Shown here in pieces: positions 35,310-43,195 of a DNA stretch of 43,195 nt. The DNA is from Chrysochromulina tobinii (taxonomy: Eukaryota > Haptophyta > Prymnesiales > Chrysochromulinaceae). The stretch spans positions 1 through 43,195 of the forward strand of contig JWZX01002886.1 of NCBI GenBank assembly GCA_001275005.1, written 5' to 3'. Each line of letters opens with the position of its first letter. Position 1 is the stretch's first letter. Made by a program: the position numbers and the translations under genes. The notes below the pieces were generated by a model. The model did not search any database, was not told where the DNA came from, and was given only the letters and a program-made list of their open reading frames with translations.

Positions 35310-36445
35310 CTACGCCGCCATCGATCCTTTCGGGATCAATTTGCACAGTTCGTCACCTTTATTGGCTTCGTCAATCACTTTTTTCAGCATGTCATTTGGC
35401 GCATCATCGGCTTTGGAGAGCGCCGTTAGGAGCGGGCTGTCCTTGATGGCCTGTAGAGCGCAGGCCTCCACGATCTTTGTCGCATACATCTCAATCATCC
35501 GAGTAGTCACCTCGGAGAACATAATCTCGGACGGGCGTGAAACACTTTTATCCTTGCGCTTGTCGTTCGCAAGGCGGTCGCGAATGAATTCCTCCAGGTT
35601 TGCAGCTGTCATCGTCTGAGGGCCGAGATCCTTTTTGTTGCAGTATTCGACGGCGTACCCGTCGAGCTGTTTGTGGTCCAGCGTGGTTGGCGCGGTCGTG
35701 TACGACAGCCGCTTGATGTTGAAGAGGGCATTCTGCTGCCTCATCACCACGCCAAACACGTAGGCGCACACGACGATTCCAATCGAGATCACGCCCACCA
35801 GTATGGTTGCGACGTAGGAGGCGAAGATGATGAAGTGATAAAAGACCAACGCCATAAGGAAAAGGACTCCGAACAAGAAAAGGAGGAGCCCGGCCGAATT
35901 GAGAGAGCCGAGGCGCTCATGAAAGATGCGCGGCTCCACGACTCCAGTCAGTTGGGACAGGAAGAGCATGGTCAAGACGGAGTGAGTGGTTGACAGGATG
36001 AACCCAACAAAGGAGAGGAACGACACGACGGATAGAACATCACGGTGCGCGCGCGCCATGTCCTCACCGCTTGCCGCGTCCTCGCTCTCGCGAGTCAGCA
36101 TGTTGACCGTCGAGTCGAAATTCAAGTCTTGAACACCCATCATGTACGGGATTGCGATGGTGAGGAGAAGCGCCGACATCAAACCAAGATTCGTCTGCTC
36201 CACAATGATCTGCTCCCGTCGATTCGCAAGGTCGTCCTCAAGCTCCAGCCAATTGCCGCGCCACGAAGTGAAAACGGTGTCATAGAACGTATAATCTTTC
36301 TTCACCCACGGCTTTGAAGCTTGCTCCGTGGTGATGCACTGCCCCGTCAAAGAGATTCGCCCGCTAAGGCTCGAAGCTACTGCCGTCGGATCTTCACAAC
36401 TTTCGCCATGCCTGTCTCTGACTCTTCGTTTGGTGAATCTGACAT
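35310..36445 (-). CDS. Four-TM membrane protein of unknown family, two exons
   Basis: The main exon (36338 down to 35310) encodes four hydrophobic segments: LGLMSALLLTIAIPYMM, then VLSVVSFLSFVGFILSTTHS, then AGLLLFLFGVLFLMALVFYH, then ATILVGVISIGIVVCAYVFG. A soluble C-terminus of about 145 residues follows, with charged helices (EEFIRDRLANDKRKDKSVSR, TTRMIEMYATKIVEACALQA). The main frame has no sensible ATG. An upstream minus frame from the ATG at 36445 gives MSDSPNEESETGMAKV. Removing 59 nt (36397 down to 36339, GTGAAG...GGGGCAG) joins it in phase 0 to CITTEQASKPWVKKDYTFYD, for 358 residues. I do not recognise the family; there are no transporter signature motifs. It diverges from the formin. 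Confidence 0.7.
36339..36397 (-). other. Inferred 59-nt intron in the four-TM gene
   Basis: Minus-strand donor GTGAAG after GTT, acceptor TTTGACGGGGCAG with an upstream TCTCTTT tract. Its removal restores an ATG-initiated frame. Without it the frame can only start at a TTG. Confidence 0.6.
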
Positions 36446-36531
36446 CCCGATCTCAGGCACGACCTTTTCAACTGTGAGTTGGTGCCTTCTCGGAACCGGG
36501 AAAAAGACACCGGGAGCGGGAGCACGCTCCG

Positions 36532-36586
36532 GTGAGTGCGTGAGTGAGTGCGTGAGTGAGTGAGTGAGTGAGTGAGTGAGTGAGTG
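36532..36586. repeat. (GTGA)n microsatellite flanked by inverted repeats
   Basis: About 13 GTGA/GTGC units in the intergenic region between the divergent four-TM and formin genes. GGAGCACG (36519-36526) and CGTGCTCC (36591-36598) flank it as a perfect 8-bp inverted repeat. Confidence 0.92.
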
Positions 36587-36691
36587 CGCGCGTGCTCCGG
36601 CTCACAGCCGTTTCACAAAGAGCTTTCCTGATCTGTAGTCCACATAGGATGGCCGTTTTCATCAGGAACCCGAGCCCCTGTCGAATTTCGT

Positions 36692-37321
36692 ATGAGGTCG
36701 AGCGATGAGCCTCCGAACCCCGTGGGTGTCTTCTTCGCCAATCTCTTCAACCAAAACAAGGGCGCCACGCAGTGTGAGATCGAATGCCCGGTACTGCCAC
36801 CACCTGAGCAGCCAAAGAGCGTTACCGACGACCTCGAAAATGTGGACACCTCCAACGGAAGCGCAAAGGAGGCTGGCGTGCAGCAGGCATTGAGCAAGGT
36901 TGAGAGCCCATCCATTCCACCGCCTCCGGCCACTAAGCGGCCATCCGTGGCTCCACCCGTGAAGCGGCCCTCTGTTGCACCCCCCTTATCGTCGTTAGTC
37001 AAGTCGCCAGCGCCCCCACTGGAGTCGCTTTCACTGGATTCGCCGACCTCAGTGGAACCGCCGCCCCCAGTCGAGCCGCCGCCCCCAGTGGAGCCGCCTC
37101 CGTCGCTGCCGCCGCCGCCAATTGTATCCAGCCTCGCTCCACCACCGTTCATCGATGCCCCACCGCCACCGCCATCCGCACCGCTGCCACAGCCGCCACA
37201 GCCGCCGCCGCCGCTGCGGCCGCCGCCGCTACCGGCGGCACTGCTCGGAGCAATTGCCAGGCAACCGCCAGGTGCAGCGTGCGCACCGGCGCCGCCGCCG
37301 CCGCCGCCACCACCGCCGCTG

Positions 37322-37355
<34 letters not shown>

Positions 37356-39460
37356 CGCCGCCACCGCCACCGGCGCTACCGCCAGCGATGCTCGGAGCGA
37401 TTGCTAGGCAGCCGCCATGTGCGGCATCTGCATCGCTCCCGAGGTTGGCGCTACCCACGACCCCGTGCTCGCACGCAACGCCGTCGAAGGCCTCGTTGCA
37501 GAACGGCCTCCGAGGCATCTACTGGAAGAAGGTGAGTGTGCCGCCTCCCACATCCGTCGGACCTTCGGGCTCTGTGTGGCAGAAGGCGGCGGCGCTACTG
37601 CCGCCCGACCTCGGCGCATTCGACGCGACAGAGCTCGAGCAGGCGTTTGCGACCAAGCCGACCTCGATGGCGGCCGCCGCGCCGCAGACGCCGCGCTCGG
37701 GTGGGGGAGGACGAGAGTATGTCAACCTGCTCGACCACAAGCGGGCGACGAATGCCGGTATTGCGCTCGCGAGGCTCGGAATGCCCCATGGAGGCGGGCT
37801 CGGGCGTGCCATCCTCTCCATGGACGAGTCGAAGCTGCCGCTGCACAAGGCGAGCTCGCTCCTCGCAATCGTGCCGACATCGGAGGAGGCCGAGCTCCTG
37901 CGCGCATACGACGGCGACCCAAGCGCTCTCGGCTCGACGGAACGCTACTTCGCCGAGCTGATCACGATCCCGCGCCTCGAGGCCAGACTTCGCAGCTGGG
38001 TGGTGCAGATGAGCTTCGACGCGAAGGTGAGTGACCTGCAGCAGCGGCAGCAGCTCCTGCAGGGCAGCCTGATCGCACTGCGCGAGTGCGAACCCATGCA
38101 CACCGCCCTCGGCGCCCTGCTCGCGCTCGGCAACGCGCTCAATGCCGGCACGGCGCGTGAGAACGCGAGCGGCTTCAAGCTGGACGCGTCGCTCGCGCAG
38201 ATAGGGACGGTACGCTCGGGGATCGGCTCGACGCTGCTCGGCTTCCTCGCGCGTCACATTCAGCGCTCCGCACCGCAGCTCGTCGGCAGCCTGACCATCG
38301 CGCTGCCCGCCCTCGTAGCCGCCTGTCGCCTCGCGCCCGACAGTTGGTCGGCCGAGGCGGCGGCTCTGCGGGCCGACGTGACGGCAGTTGAGGCTGCACT
38401 TCGCGACCATCGCGCTGCCATGGGCACTTCTTTGGGCCCTTCCGAGGCGCATTCCATTGCGGCATCCATAGTCGGCATGGCGGCGGCGGCCAGCAGCACG
38501 GTCGCCAAAGAGCAGCCAGAAGGGCAGCCAGAAATTACCCCTGCGACGGCCTCGACCGGTTCGGCACACGATGAGCAGGCTATAGCGAGGCTACAGGCGA
38601 TCGCGCGCGGGAAGCGGACCCGCAAGAGCATGGGTCCGATGGGCCCAGTGGAGCCGCCGCCACAGGACGCCTTTGAGCCGGTGATGGTTCGCTTCCTGTC
38701 GATGGCGCACGCTCGGCTCGCGCAGCTCTCCGATGCGATGACGGCCCTCTCCAACGAAGCCGCCGCAGTGAGTGCGTTCTACTGCGAAGAGGACCGGTCG
38801 GTGGTTGGCGCGCAGGCGCTGCTCGAACGGCTGCATGGCTTCGGCGCCGCGCTCGTGGCGGCTCATGAGCAGCAGATGAGCCTGCTAGCTGCCGAGGAGG
38901 CGCGAAACCGACCCAAACTCGCGCCCACCCCGGCGCGCTCCAAGCCGATGGGCGCTGTGATGGGCGCTGAGAATGCGCCGGCGCCCTCGACGCCCGCCAG
39001 CATGAGCACCCCAGGCGCGGGTGGGCCAAGCGGTTCGAGCACCCCGCGCCGCCCTTCACGTCCGCCCCCCTCCTCGCCTTCGGCGCGGCTCCAGGCACGC
39101 CTCCTCTCGGAGATCGCTTCGGAGATTGCGGCCTCCACACCAGGCCTCAATGAGGCTCAAACGATTGAGGACTCGCTTCGCGCGATCCATGAGACCGAGG
39201 AGCGTGCACCGGAGGGGGGTGATGGCGCGGCGAGCGAGGGCACCCACCTCAAGCTGCGCCGGACTGCTGAGGACGGCCGAGAGGCCCGTGGCCCTGCGCC
39301 TGTGTCGGCGGAGCTGCAAGCCCTCTTTGAGAGGCGTCAGGCGGGCCAGCGCATCGCCCGAGCTGCACGCCGCTCCCTCGGGCGCGCTGCCTCGGGTGCG
39401 CTGCTGGAGCTGCCTGTGTCGCCGGGAAAGCGGCCGTGCCCGACGGACGGTGAGCCTTAG
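36692..39460 (+). CDS. Formin (FH1-FH2) with an IQ-like motif inside the FH2 region
   Basis: 922 residues. Actin nucleator and elongation factor. The N-terminus is short (about 75 residues, no GBD/DAD recognised). A Pro-rich FH1 occupies about residues 75-240, with long poly-Pro runs and repeated EPPPPV and AMLGAIARQPP units, for profilin binding. FH2 begins about residue 268: GLRGIYWKKV and VWQKAA (lasso Trp residues), a post segment LLDHKRATNAGIALARLGMP, LPLHKASSLLAIVPTSEEAE, ELITIPRLEARLRSWVVQMS, and the hallmark GNALNAGTARENASGFKLDA (family GNxxN.G...A.GF.L..L). The C-terminal third of FH2 contains an insertion with AIARLQAIARGKRTRKS (about 629-645), matching the IQ consensus. The tail ends with a basic helix (RRQAGQRIARAARRSLGRAA). 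Internal GTGAGT strings at 37530 and 38029 are read through without loss of homology, so they are probably not introns. Confidence 0.9.
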
Positions 39461-39925
39461 GTGAGCTTGGGCAGATGTGAGAGGAGGACGAGGCTTGCAT
39501 GCAGCATGATTGAAGGGAGAGGACGGAGAGGCAACGGGCCGAACAAAGCGCAGCGTGCCGAGCAACATCACGCACGCGTGCGTCATGTACACGAGTGCGT
39601 CGTGTACCAAAGGGCGGGGCGAGACAGCGTGCACGGAGCGGGGTGCCCGACGGTCGTGGGTCTGGGGGGTGTTGGATGCGGTCTGCCACTGCGGGGCGCT
39701 GTAGGGGCGATTGTCATGTGGGACGAAATGGTGCGGCAAGAAGCTAAGTCAGCTGTCAGGTAATGGGCGAGGATGAACAGACATACTAACTCAACTGCAC
39801 CGGCCACGAGGACCCTGCACCCTTGCGGGGGGCGCCCCCGGCCCGCCCGACCGGCCGACCGTGCCGTACGAAGATTTACGCGACACGGCATCGATGGGGA
39901 TGCGGACGGTATACAGCTACGCGCG
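39461..39925. other. Convergent intergenic region
   Basis: Lies between the 3' ends of the formin (+) and HEXD (-). No coding signal recognised. A GC palindromic patch GGGGGGCGCCCCC is near 39825. Confidence 0.55.
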
Positions 39926-41311
39926 TCACGCAAGAGCGGAGAAGGCGCTCTGGCGTGACGCACAAACCGCTTCGAGCGGCTCCACACGCATCCGAGATTG
40001 CTCCGAGATGGCCTCCGCACGCATCCGCGCCTCGCGTACCTTGCACTCGACCCACTCAGCCACGTCCCGTTTGCATCGGAACACGGCGGCGTCCTCAAGC
40101 TGCAGCGAGCACGACATCTCGAGCCCGGCCAACTCGGAAGAGAGGATCAACGCCTTGGCCCGGACCGTATTGACGAATTTGGGCGAGGGCTCCCGGATCG
40201 TCGCCGGCCGCGTATTGTTCTTCCACTCCTTCTCGAGGGCTTCGAGCGCCGTGCGTGCCGCGCCGACCTGCTCGCAATGGGCGTTGAGGCGTGCGTACAG
40301 CTCGTCGAGTGGGCTGGCTGCCAAGGCGTCTCGGCGCTCGTGGCTGCCACTCCAAAGCTGCAGGGCCTCGGAGAGCGTGCTCCAGCCTGCGGGTAGCATC
40401 TCCGTCAACGGGGCAAGGTGTCCAAAGCGCGACCAGCCGGTGAGAACGACGCCGGAGAGCGAGTTGGCACCCGAGCGCTGAGCCCAGCTCCTCCACGCTA
40501 GCTGGTTGTCGTGCCGGACGGCACGGTTCGGCACGACCGCATCGGAGGCATCGCCGCCCTTGTAGGCGGTCGCAATGTAAGGCGCCGCGCCACGCCGCTG
40601 CAGCCGCTCAGCGAATGCCACCGCCGGGCGGTCGGGGTAGTCGAGGCTGGTGTAGTCCCAGCACACGCAGCGCACACCACTGGACAGGAGGCGCTCAAGG
40701 CAGCCTTCGGGCATGGACACGGCCGCGTCGTGCCACATGAGCGCACGCAGCGAGCGGCCAGCGCCCACATCGCTCAGTGCAGCGCACGTGGAGCATACGT
40801 GCTCGGCCAAAACTCCCGCGAGACCGTCGACGTCGGCAGCGGCCGCGGCCGAGGTTTGGGCAGAAACGCCAAGCGTCGGCTCATCGCACCCGATGTGCAT
40901 ACGCGTCGAGTGTAGGTGGAGCTGGGCCACTTGATTGATGAGCTCCTTGATGAAGACATGCGAGTCCTGCAGCACAGGACACAGCGTGCCGTAGTCGTCT
41001 GGGTCCTCGCGCAGGGCAGCGAACGTGTCGTGCTTCAAAGCAAATTCGAGGTGGCCCACCGTCTGAACGAGGGGTATCACTTCAAGGCCGAGCGCGAGCG
41101 CAGCTTCGAGGACACGGCGTACTTCATCAGGGGAGTAGCCTGCCTCGGCTCGGCCTAGGCATTGCAGCGTGCCAGAGTACGGAAACACGTCCTCCCACTC
41201 GAGGAGCACGCCAGTGGCACCCTTGCTTTTCAACGCCGCGAGGACCTCGCACAAGTGTTCTGGCGAGAGAGGCAGCCCTTTGAAGTCGACGTGCACGATG
41301 ACTTCTTCCAT
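39926..41311 (-). CDS. HEXD: Hexosaminidase D-like GH20 enzyme
   Basis: 461 residues from the ATG at 41311 (MEEVIVHVDFKGLPLSPEHL). GH20 exo-hexosaminidase of the HEXD (HEXDC) group, which removes terminal beta-linked N-acetylgalactosamine or N-acetylglucosamine and is nucleo-cytoplasmic in animals. Landmarks: VHVDFKGLP, GATGVLLEWEDVFPYSG, EVIPLVQTVGHLEFALKHDT, and MHIGCDEPTLG with the catalytic Asp-Glu pair at about 143-144. These are followed by ALMWHDA, VCWDY, and LTGWSRFGHLAPLTEMLPAG, consistent with the TIM barrel's later strands. No signal peptide at this start. A longer in-frame extension to 41503 is Cys/Val-rich repeat-derived sequence and is rejected. The C-terminal about 110 residues are helical and charged. 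Convergent with the formin. Confidence 0.92.
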   Translation of the reverse strand: MEEVIVHVDFKGLPLSPEHLCEVLAALKSKGATGVLLEWEDVFPYSGTLQCLGRAEAGYSPDEVRRVLEAALALGLEVIPLVQTVGHLEFALKHDTFAALREDPDDYGTLCPVLQDSHVFIKELINQVAQLHLHSTRMHIGCDEPTLGVSAQTSAAAAADVDGLAGVLAEHVCSTCAALSDVGAGRSLRALMWHDAAVSMPEGCLERLLSSGVRCVCWDYTSLDYPDRPAVAFAERLQRRGAAPYIATAYKGGDASDAVVPNRAVRHDNQLAWRSWAQRSGANSLSGVVLTGWSRFGHLAPLTEMLPAGWSTLSEALQLWSGSHERRDALAASPLDELYARLNAHCEQVGAARTALEALEKEWKNNTRPATIREPSPKFVNTVRAKALILSSELAGLEMSCSLQLEDAAVFRCKRDVAEWVECKVREARMRAEAISEQSRMRVEPLEAVCASRQSAFSALA

Positions 41312-41972
41312 TGACCTTTCTTTTCCCGTTGCCGTGAATTGCAAGATGGTGAAGTTCCTGGGAAGGTGTCGGATCGGCCCCGGGGAGCAGATCATGACAC
41401 CCACAGCTACAGAAGTTCGTGATCCACGACAGACCGACAGACCATAGAGATCAACAGGCACCGCACAGGTGAGGCTTTGCGCAAGGCACACACACACGCA
41501 CACAGCATGACGTGACTGGTACCAGGTTCGAGCTTCGAGGTTGTATTTAAAATAGTATTAAAACCTTTCGACGCTTCCTTATCAAAAAGTTAACCTTAAC
41601 GCGCTAGGCTCATCCATCCCGCAAGACGATGTCGCACCGCTGGCACACACTGGCACACTGGCGCACATTGTCACACACTGGCACCGACCACATATTCGAT
41701 CGGATATTGGCACACACGGGCACACTAGACACCAGCAAACGTAGAGGAGCATTACGGGCAGCAAGCCCCTGCGGCTGGCACAATAGCACTATGAAATGGG
41801 CTCCGTCCCGCAAGACCATGGCCCAACCATACCTCGAGAGTCGCACACACTGTGGCACACACTGGCACATTGGCACACTGGCACACTGGCACACTGGCAC
41901 GCTACCCTTCGACGCGTGGTTAGGGCTGCTGGAAGATGACGTACTCACTCTTCCTGTGAGCGGCACTGCCCA
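41312..41972. other. Intergenic region with low-complexity repeats
   Basis: Lies between HEXD's start (-) and the kinase gene's 3' end (-). It holds an AT-rich patch (about 41540-41600) likely to belong to HEXD's upstream region, and clusters of TGGCACAC repeats. Plus-strand frames that are open here arise from the repeats and from the complement of the kinase tail. Confidence 0.6.
41627..41911. repeat. Two clusters of ~10-bp TGGCACAC(T/A) repeats
   Basis: Cluster one (about 41639-41724) is degenerate; cluster two (about 41849-41911) has five or more nearly exact ACTGGCAC units. Each cluster is preceded by a similar segment, CATCCCGCAAGACGATG (41616-41632) and CGTCCCGCAAGACCATG (41805-41821), so the whole block may have been duplicated. 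Confidence 0.85.
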
Positions 41973-42903
41973 TCACAAGTCGGAGGTGGGGCTGTTGCCG
42001 TCGAAGGTGCGGCTGCTGTCGAAGGTGCTGCTCGAAGCCATGTCCTTGGTGGCATCGTACGTGCTGGTAAACGCACCGTTGCCTCCAGCGCGAGGGGATG
42101 GCTCCGAGGAGAGTCGAGCAGAGTCGCAGCTAGCGCGGCGCGAGGTCATGCGGCCGGGCCGTTCGAAAGTCGCTTTCATATCAAGTGACAAATCGTGCGC
42201 GAAGGAGTCGCTACGACGCACAAGTTGGCGGCCTAGGGGGGTGCTGCAGCTCCCCCGTGAAGACACCGAACGCGCCGAATCCAGGCGCGGTGATGCCTCA
42301 GAGCCCTTATCGCCCTCGGTGCCCTTGGCAGCCGCACGCAAGGGCAGGAGGCCTGCGAGGGCGCAGCTTGTCTTGCTGCGAGGCTCCGACAACGGACCCG
42401 TCGTGCCATCGAACGTGCCGGTGAGGACGTCCTGAACGGGGCTGCTGCCGTCAAAAGTGCTAGTCGAGGCCTTATTGGCGTCAAAGGTGCTGGTCGAAGC
42501 GGCGCCGTCAAAGGTGGCGTCGTGAGTGCTGACGAAGGCGGCGGCCGAGCCATTCCACGACAAACCGGCAGCTGAAGAGTGCCGGAACTTGGAGATGGTC
42601 GAGTTGCCGTTCACTTGAGGCGATGGGGCGGCGTCGGCATGAGGGCTGAGCACGAGCGACCCGCCGAGGCTGCTCTTGGAGGCGTCGTACGTGCCATGCG
42701 AGGCGTCGTACGTGCCCTGGCTGTCGCCGTCGATCATCGAGCGCGCCCCCCCGCGCTGGAGTCGCACGGGCGGGCGCATGTCGCGCGAGCCCTTGAGGAT
42801 GCTTTTTTGGACTGCGGGTGACGAGAGCGCGCCTGCGATCGCCGGCATGTCAGGCCGCTGCTTAGCGTCTCCCTGGCAACACTGCTTGGCAAGAGCGAGG
42901 ATG
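41973..42903 (-). CDS. Protein kinase, last exon: kinase subdomain XI plus repetitive tail
   Basis: The frame extends upstream of its first ATG (42848) into ILALAKQCCQGDAKQRPDMP and AIAGAL, which is the end of a eukaryotic protein kinase domain (the conserved Arg in RPxM, preceded by the C....D xxxRP helix). The exon begins after an acceptor CCCTACCAG (minus strand, ending at 42904), phase 2. The catalytic loop and ATP-binding exons are not found in the remaining 292 bp of the window, so they lie beyond it or are lost. The rest (about 285 residues) is Ser/Thr-rich, disordered, and carries at least nine [ST][FY]D[AGS] motifs: GTYDASHGTYDAS, ATFDGA, STFDAN, STFDGS, GTFDGT, STYDAT, STFDSS, RTFDGN. 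It ends PTSDL. Subfamily not assignable. Confidence 0.75.
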
Positions 42904-43195
42904 CTGGTAGGGCAGGCTCCAGCTCAGGTCAGGGGTCTCAGGCCAGTAGTGGCGAGTGTGTAATCTGAGAACCCCTGGGAGTTAGGGGACCGCGATGGTA
43001 CCATTCGAATCGCCGTCGCGCGGAGAACGAAGGGCCGCAAAGATCTGGCGAAGGGCCGCAAACCTCCGCGTTAAAGATGCCCTGAGGAATTCAGGGTTTT
43101 TTGGCAAAATCGTCCCATGTAAAACTCAACAATTGAGGCTTTCGCCATCGCCGGGCCGCCGGGCAGGCCATGGAAGCCTCCGAAGGCGCTGACGG
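42904..43195. other. Window end: probable intron or upstream region of the kinase gene
   Basis: No kinase motifs in any minus frame. A 14-bp direct repeat CGAAGGGCCGCAAA occurs at about 43026-43039 and 43047-43060 with 7 nt between. A hairpin CCTGAGGAATTCAGG (43081-43095) is present. Confidence 0.5.

Noticed and set aside
36320-36563. Plus-strand frame running into the GTGA array
   Set aside because: Ends in a repeat-encoded ECVSECVSE; antisense to the first exon and intron of the four-TM gene.
37529-38040. GTGAGT strings within the formin as intron donors
   Set aside because: FH2 homology continues in frame through both sites (YWKKV...VWQK and MSFDAK...LQQRQQLLQ).
41312-41503. N-terminal extension of HEXD (Cys/Val-rich)
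   Set aside because: HEXD homologues start at or near VHVDFKG; the extension derives from a CACACA-rich stretch and has no targeting features.
41629-42435. Long plus-strand open frame (268 codons)
   Set aside because: It is the complement of the kinase tail plus the TGGCACAC repeats; the translation is repeat-like and the minus frame continues into a kinase domain end.
1-43195. CRISPR array, insertion sequences, integrated virus
   Set aside because: No regularly spaced identical repeats with unique spacers, no transposase, integrase, capsid or polymerase genes seen on either strand.

Overview
The window looks like nuclear DNA of a GC-rich, gene-dense unicellular alga with a secondary red-type plastid. 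A haptophyte is my best guess and a pelagophyte-like stramenopile the main alternative. The reasons are these. Gene families are purely eukaryotic (TRRAP/Tra1, formin, TBC, RING/B-box, SYLF, WD40, GH20 HEXD, GH127). Genes are long and mostly uninterrupted, and the few introns I can infer are short (about 50-80 nt, GT-AG). A plastid phosphate translocator carries a signal-peptide-plus-transit leader without the Phe-containing cleavage motif usual in diatoms. Genes lie on both strands with no operon logic. Species assignment is inference only.

Layout. 1-2 kb: 3' end of a TRRAP/Tra1 gene (+). 2-5.3 kb: secreted GH127 beta-L-arabinofuranosidase (-) with two duplicated C-terminal beta-domains. 5.5-6.1 kb: small one-TM hypothetical (+). 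6.3-7.6 kb: plastid triose-phosphate-type translocator (+) with a leader exon. 7.6-10.2 kb: largely non-coding, rich in inverted repeats, with two weak short coding candidates. 10.2-11.6 kb: bacterial-type (PurB) adenylosuccinate lyase (-) with two compensating frame breaks. 11.7-12.9 kb: RING/B-box protein (+). 13.1-14.9 kb: TBC Rab-GAP (+). 14.9-16.5 kb: fragmentary coding signals. 16.5-21.6 kb: SYLF domain plus giant coiled coil (+). 22.1-23.4 kb: WD40-like conserved protein (-). 24.2-25.1 kb: Cys-rich, single-TM SHOCT protein (-). 25.4-34.6 kb: about 3,070-residue WD40/disordered/coiled-coil protein (+). 35.3-36.4 kb: four-TM protein (-) with a small first exon. 36.7-39.5 kb: formin (+). 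39.9-41.3 kb: HEXD-type GH20 (-). 42.0-42.9 kb: last exon of a protein kinase with a repetitive tail (-).

The genes do not form a pathway. Several would act on membranes and the cytoskeleton (formin, SYLF coiled coil, TBC Rab-GAP, giant WD40 protein), which is ordinary chance clustering in a eukaryotic genome. The more interesting material is architectural: a formin with an IQ motif inside its FH2 region, a half-SH3-like motif inside a SYLF coiled-coil protein, a GH127 enzyme whose duplicated C-domains look gene-converted, and a kinase tail made of repeated [ST][FY]D[AGS] motifs. Three genes (TRRAP, ADSL, RING) show frame breaks in or near GC-rich or repetitive tracts, so base-level assembly error must be considered before calling pseudogenes. 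I found no CRISPR array, insertion sequence, rRNA or convincing tRNA.
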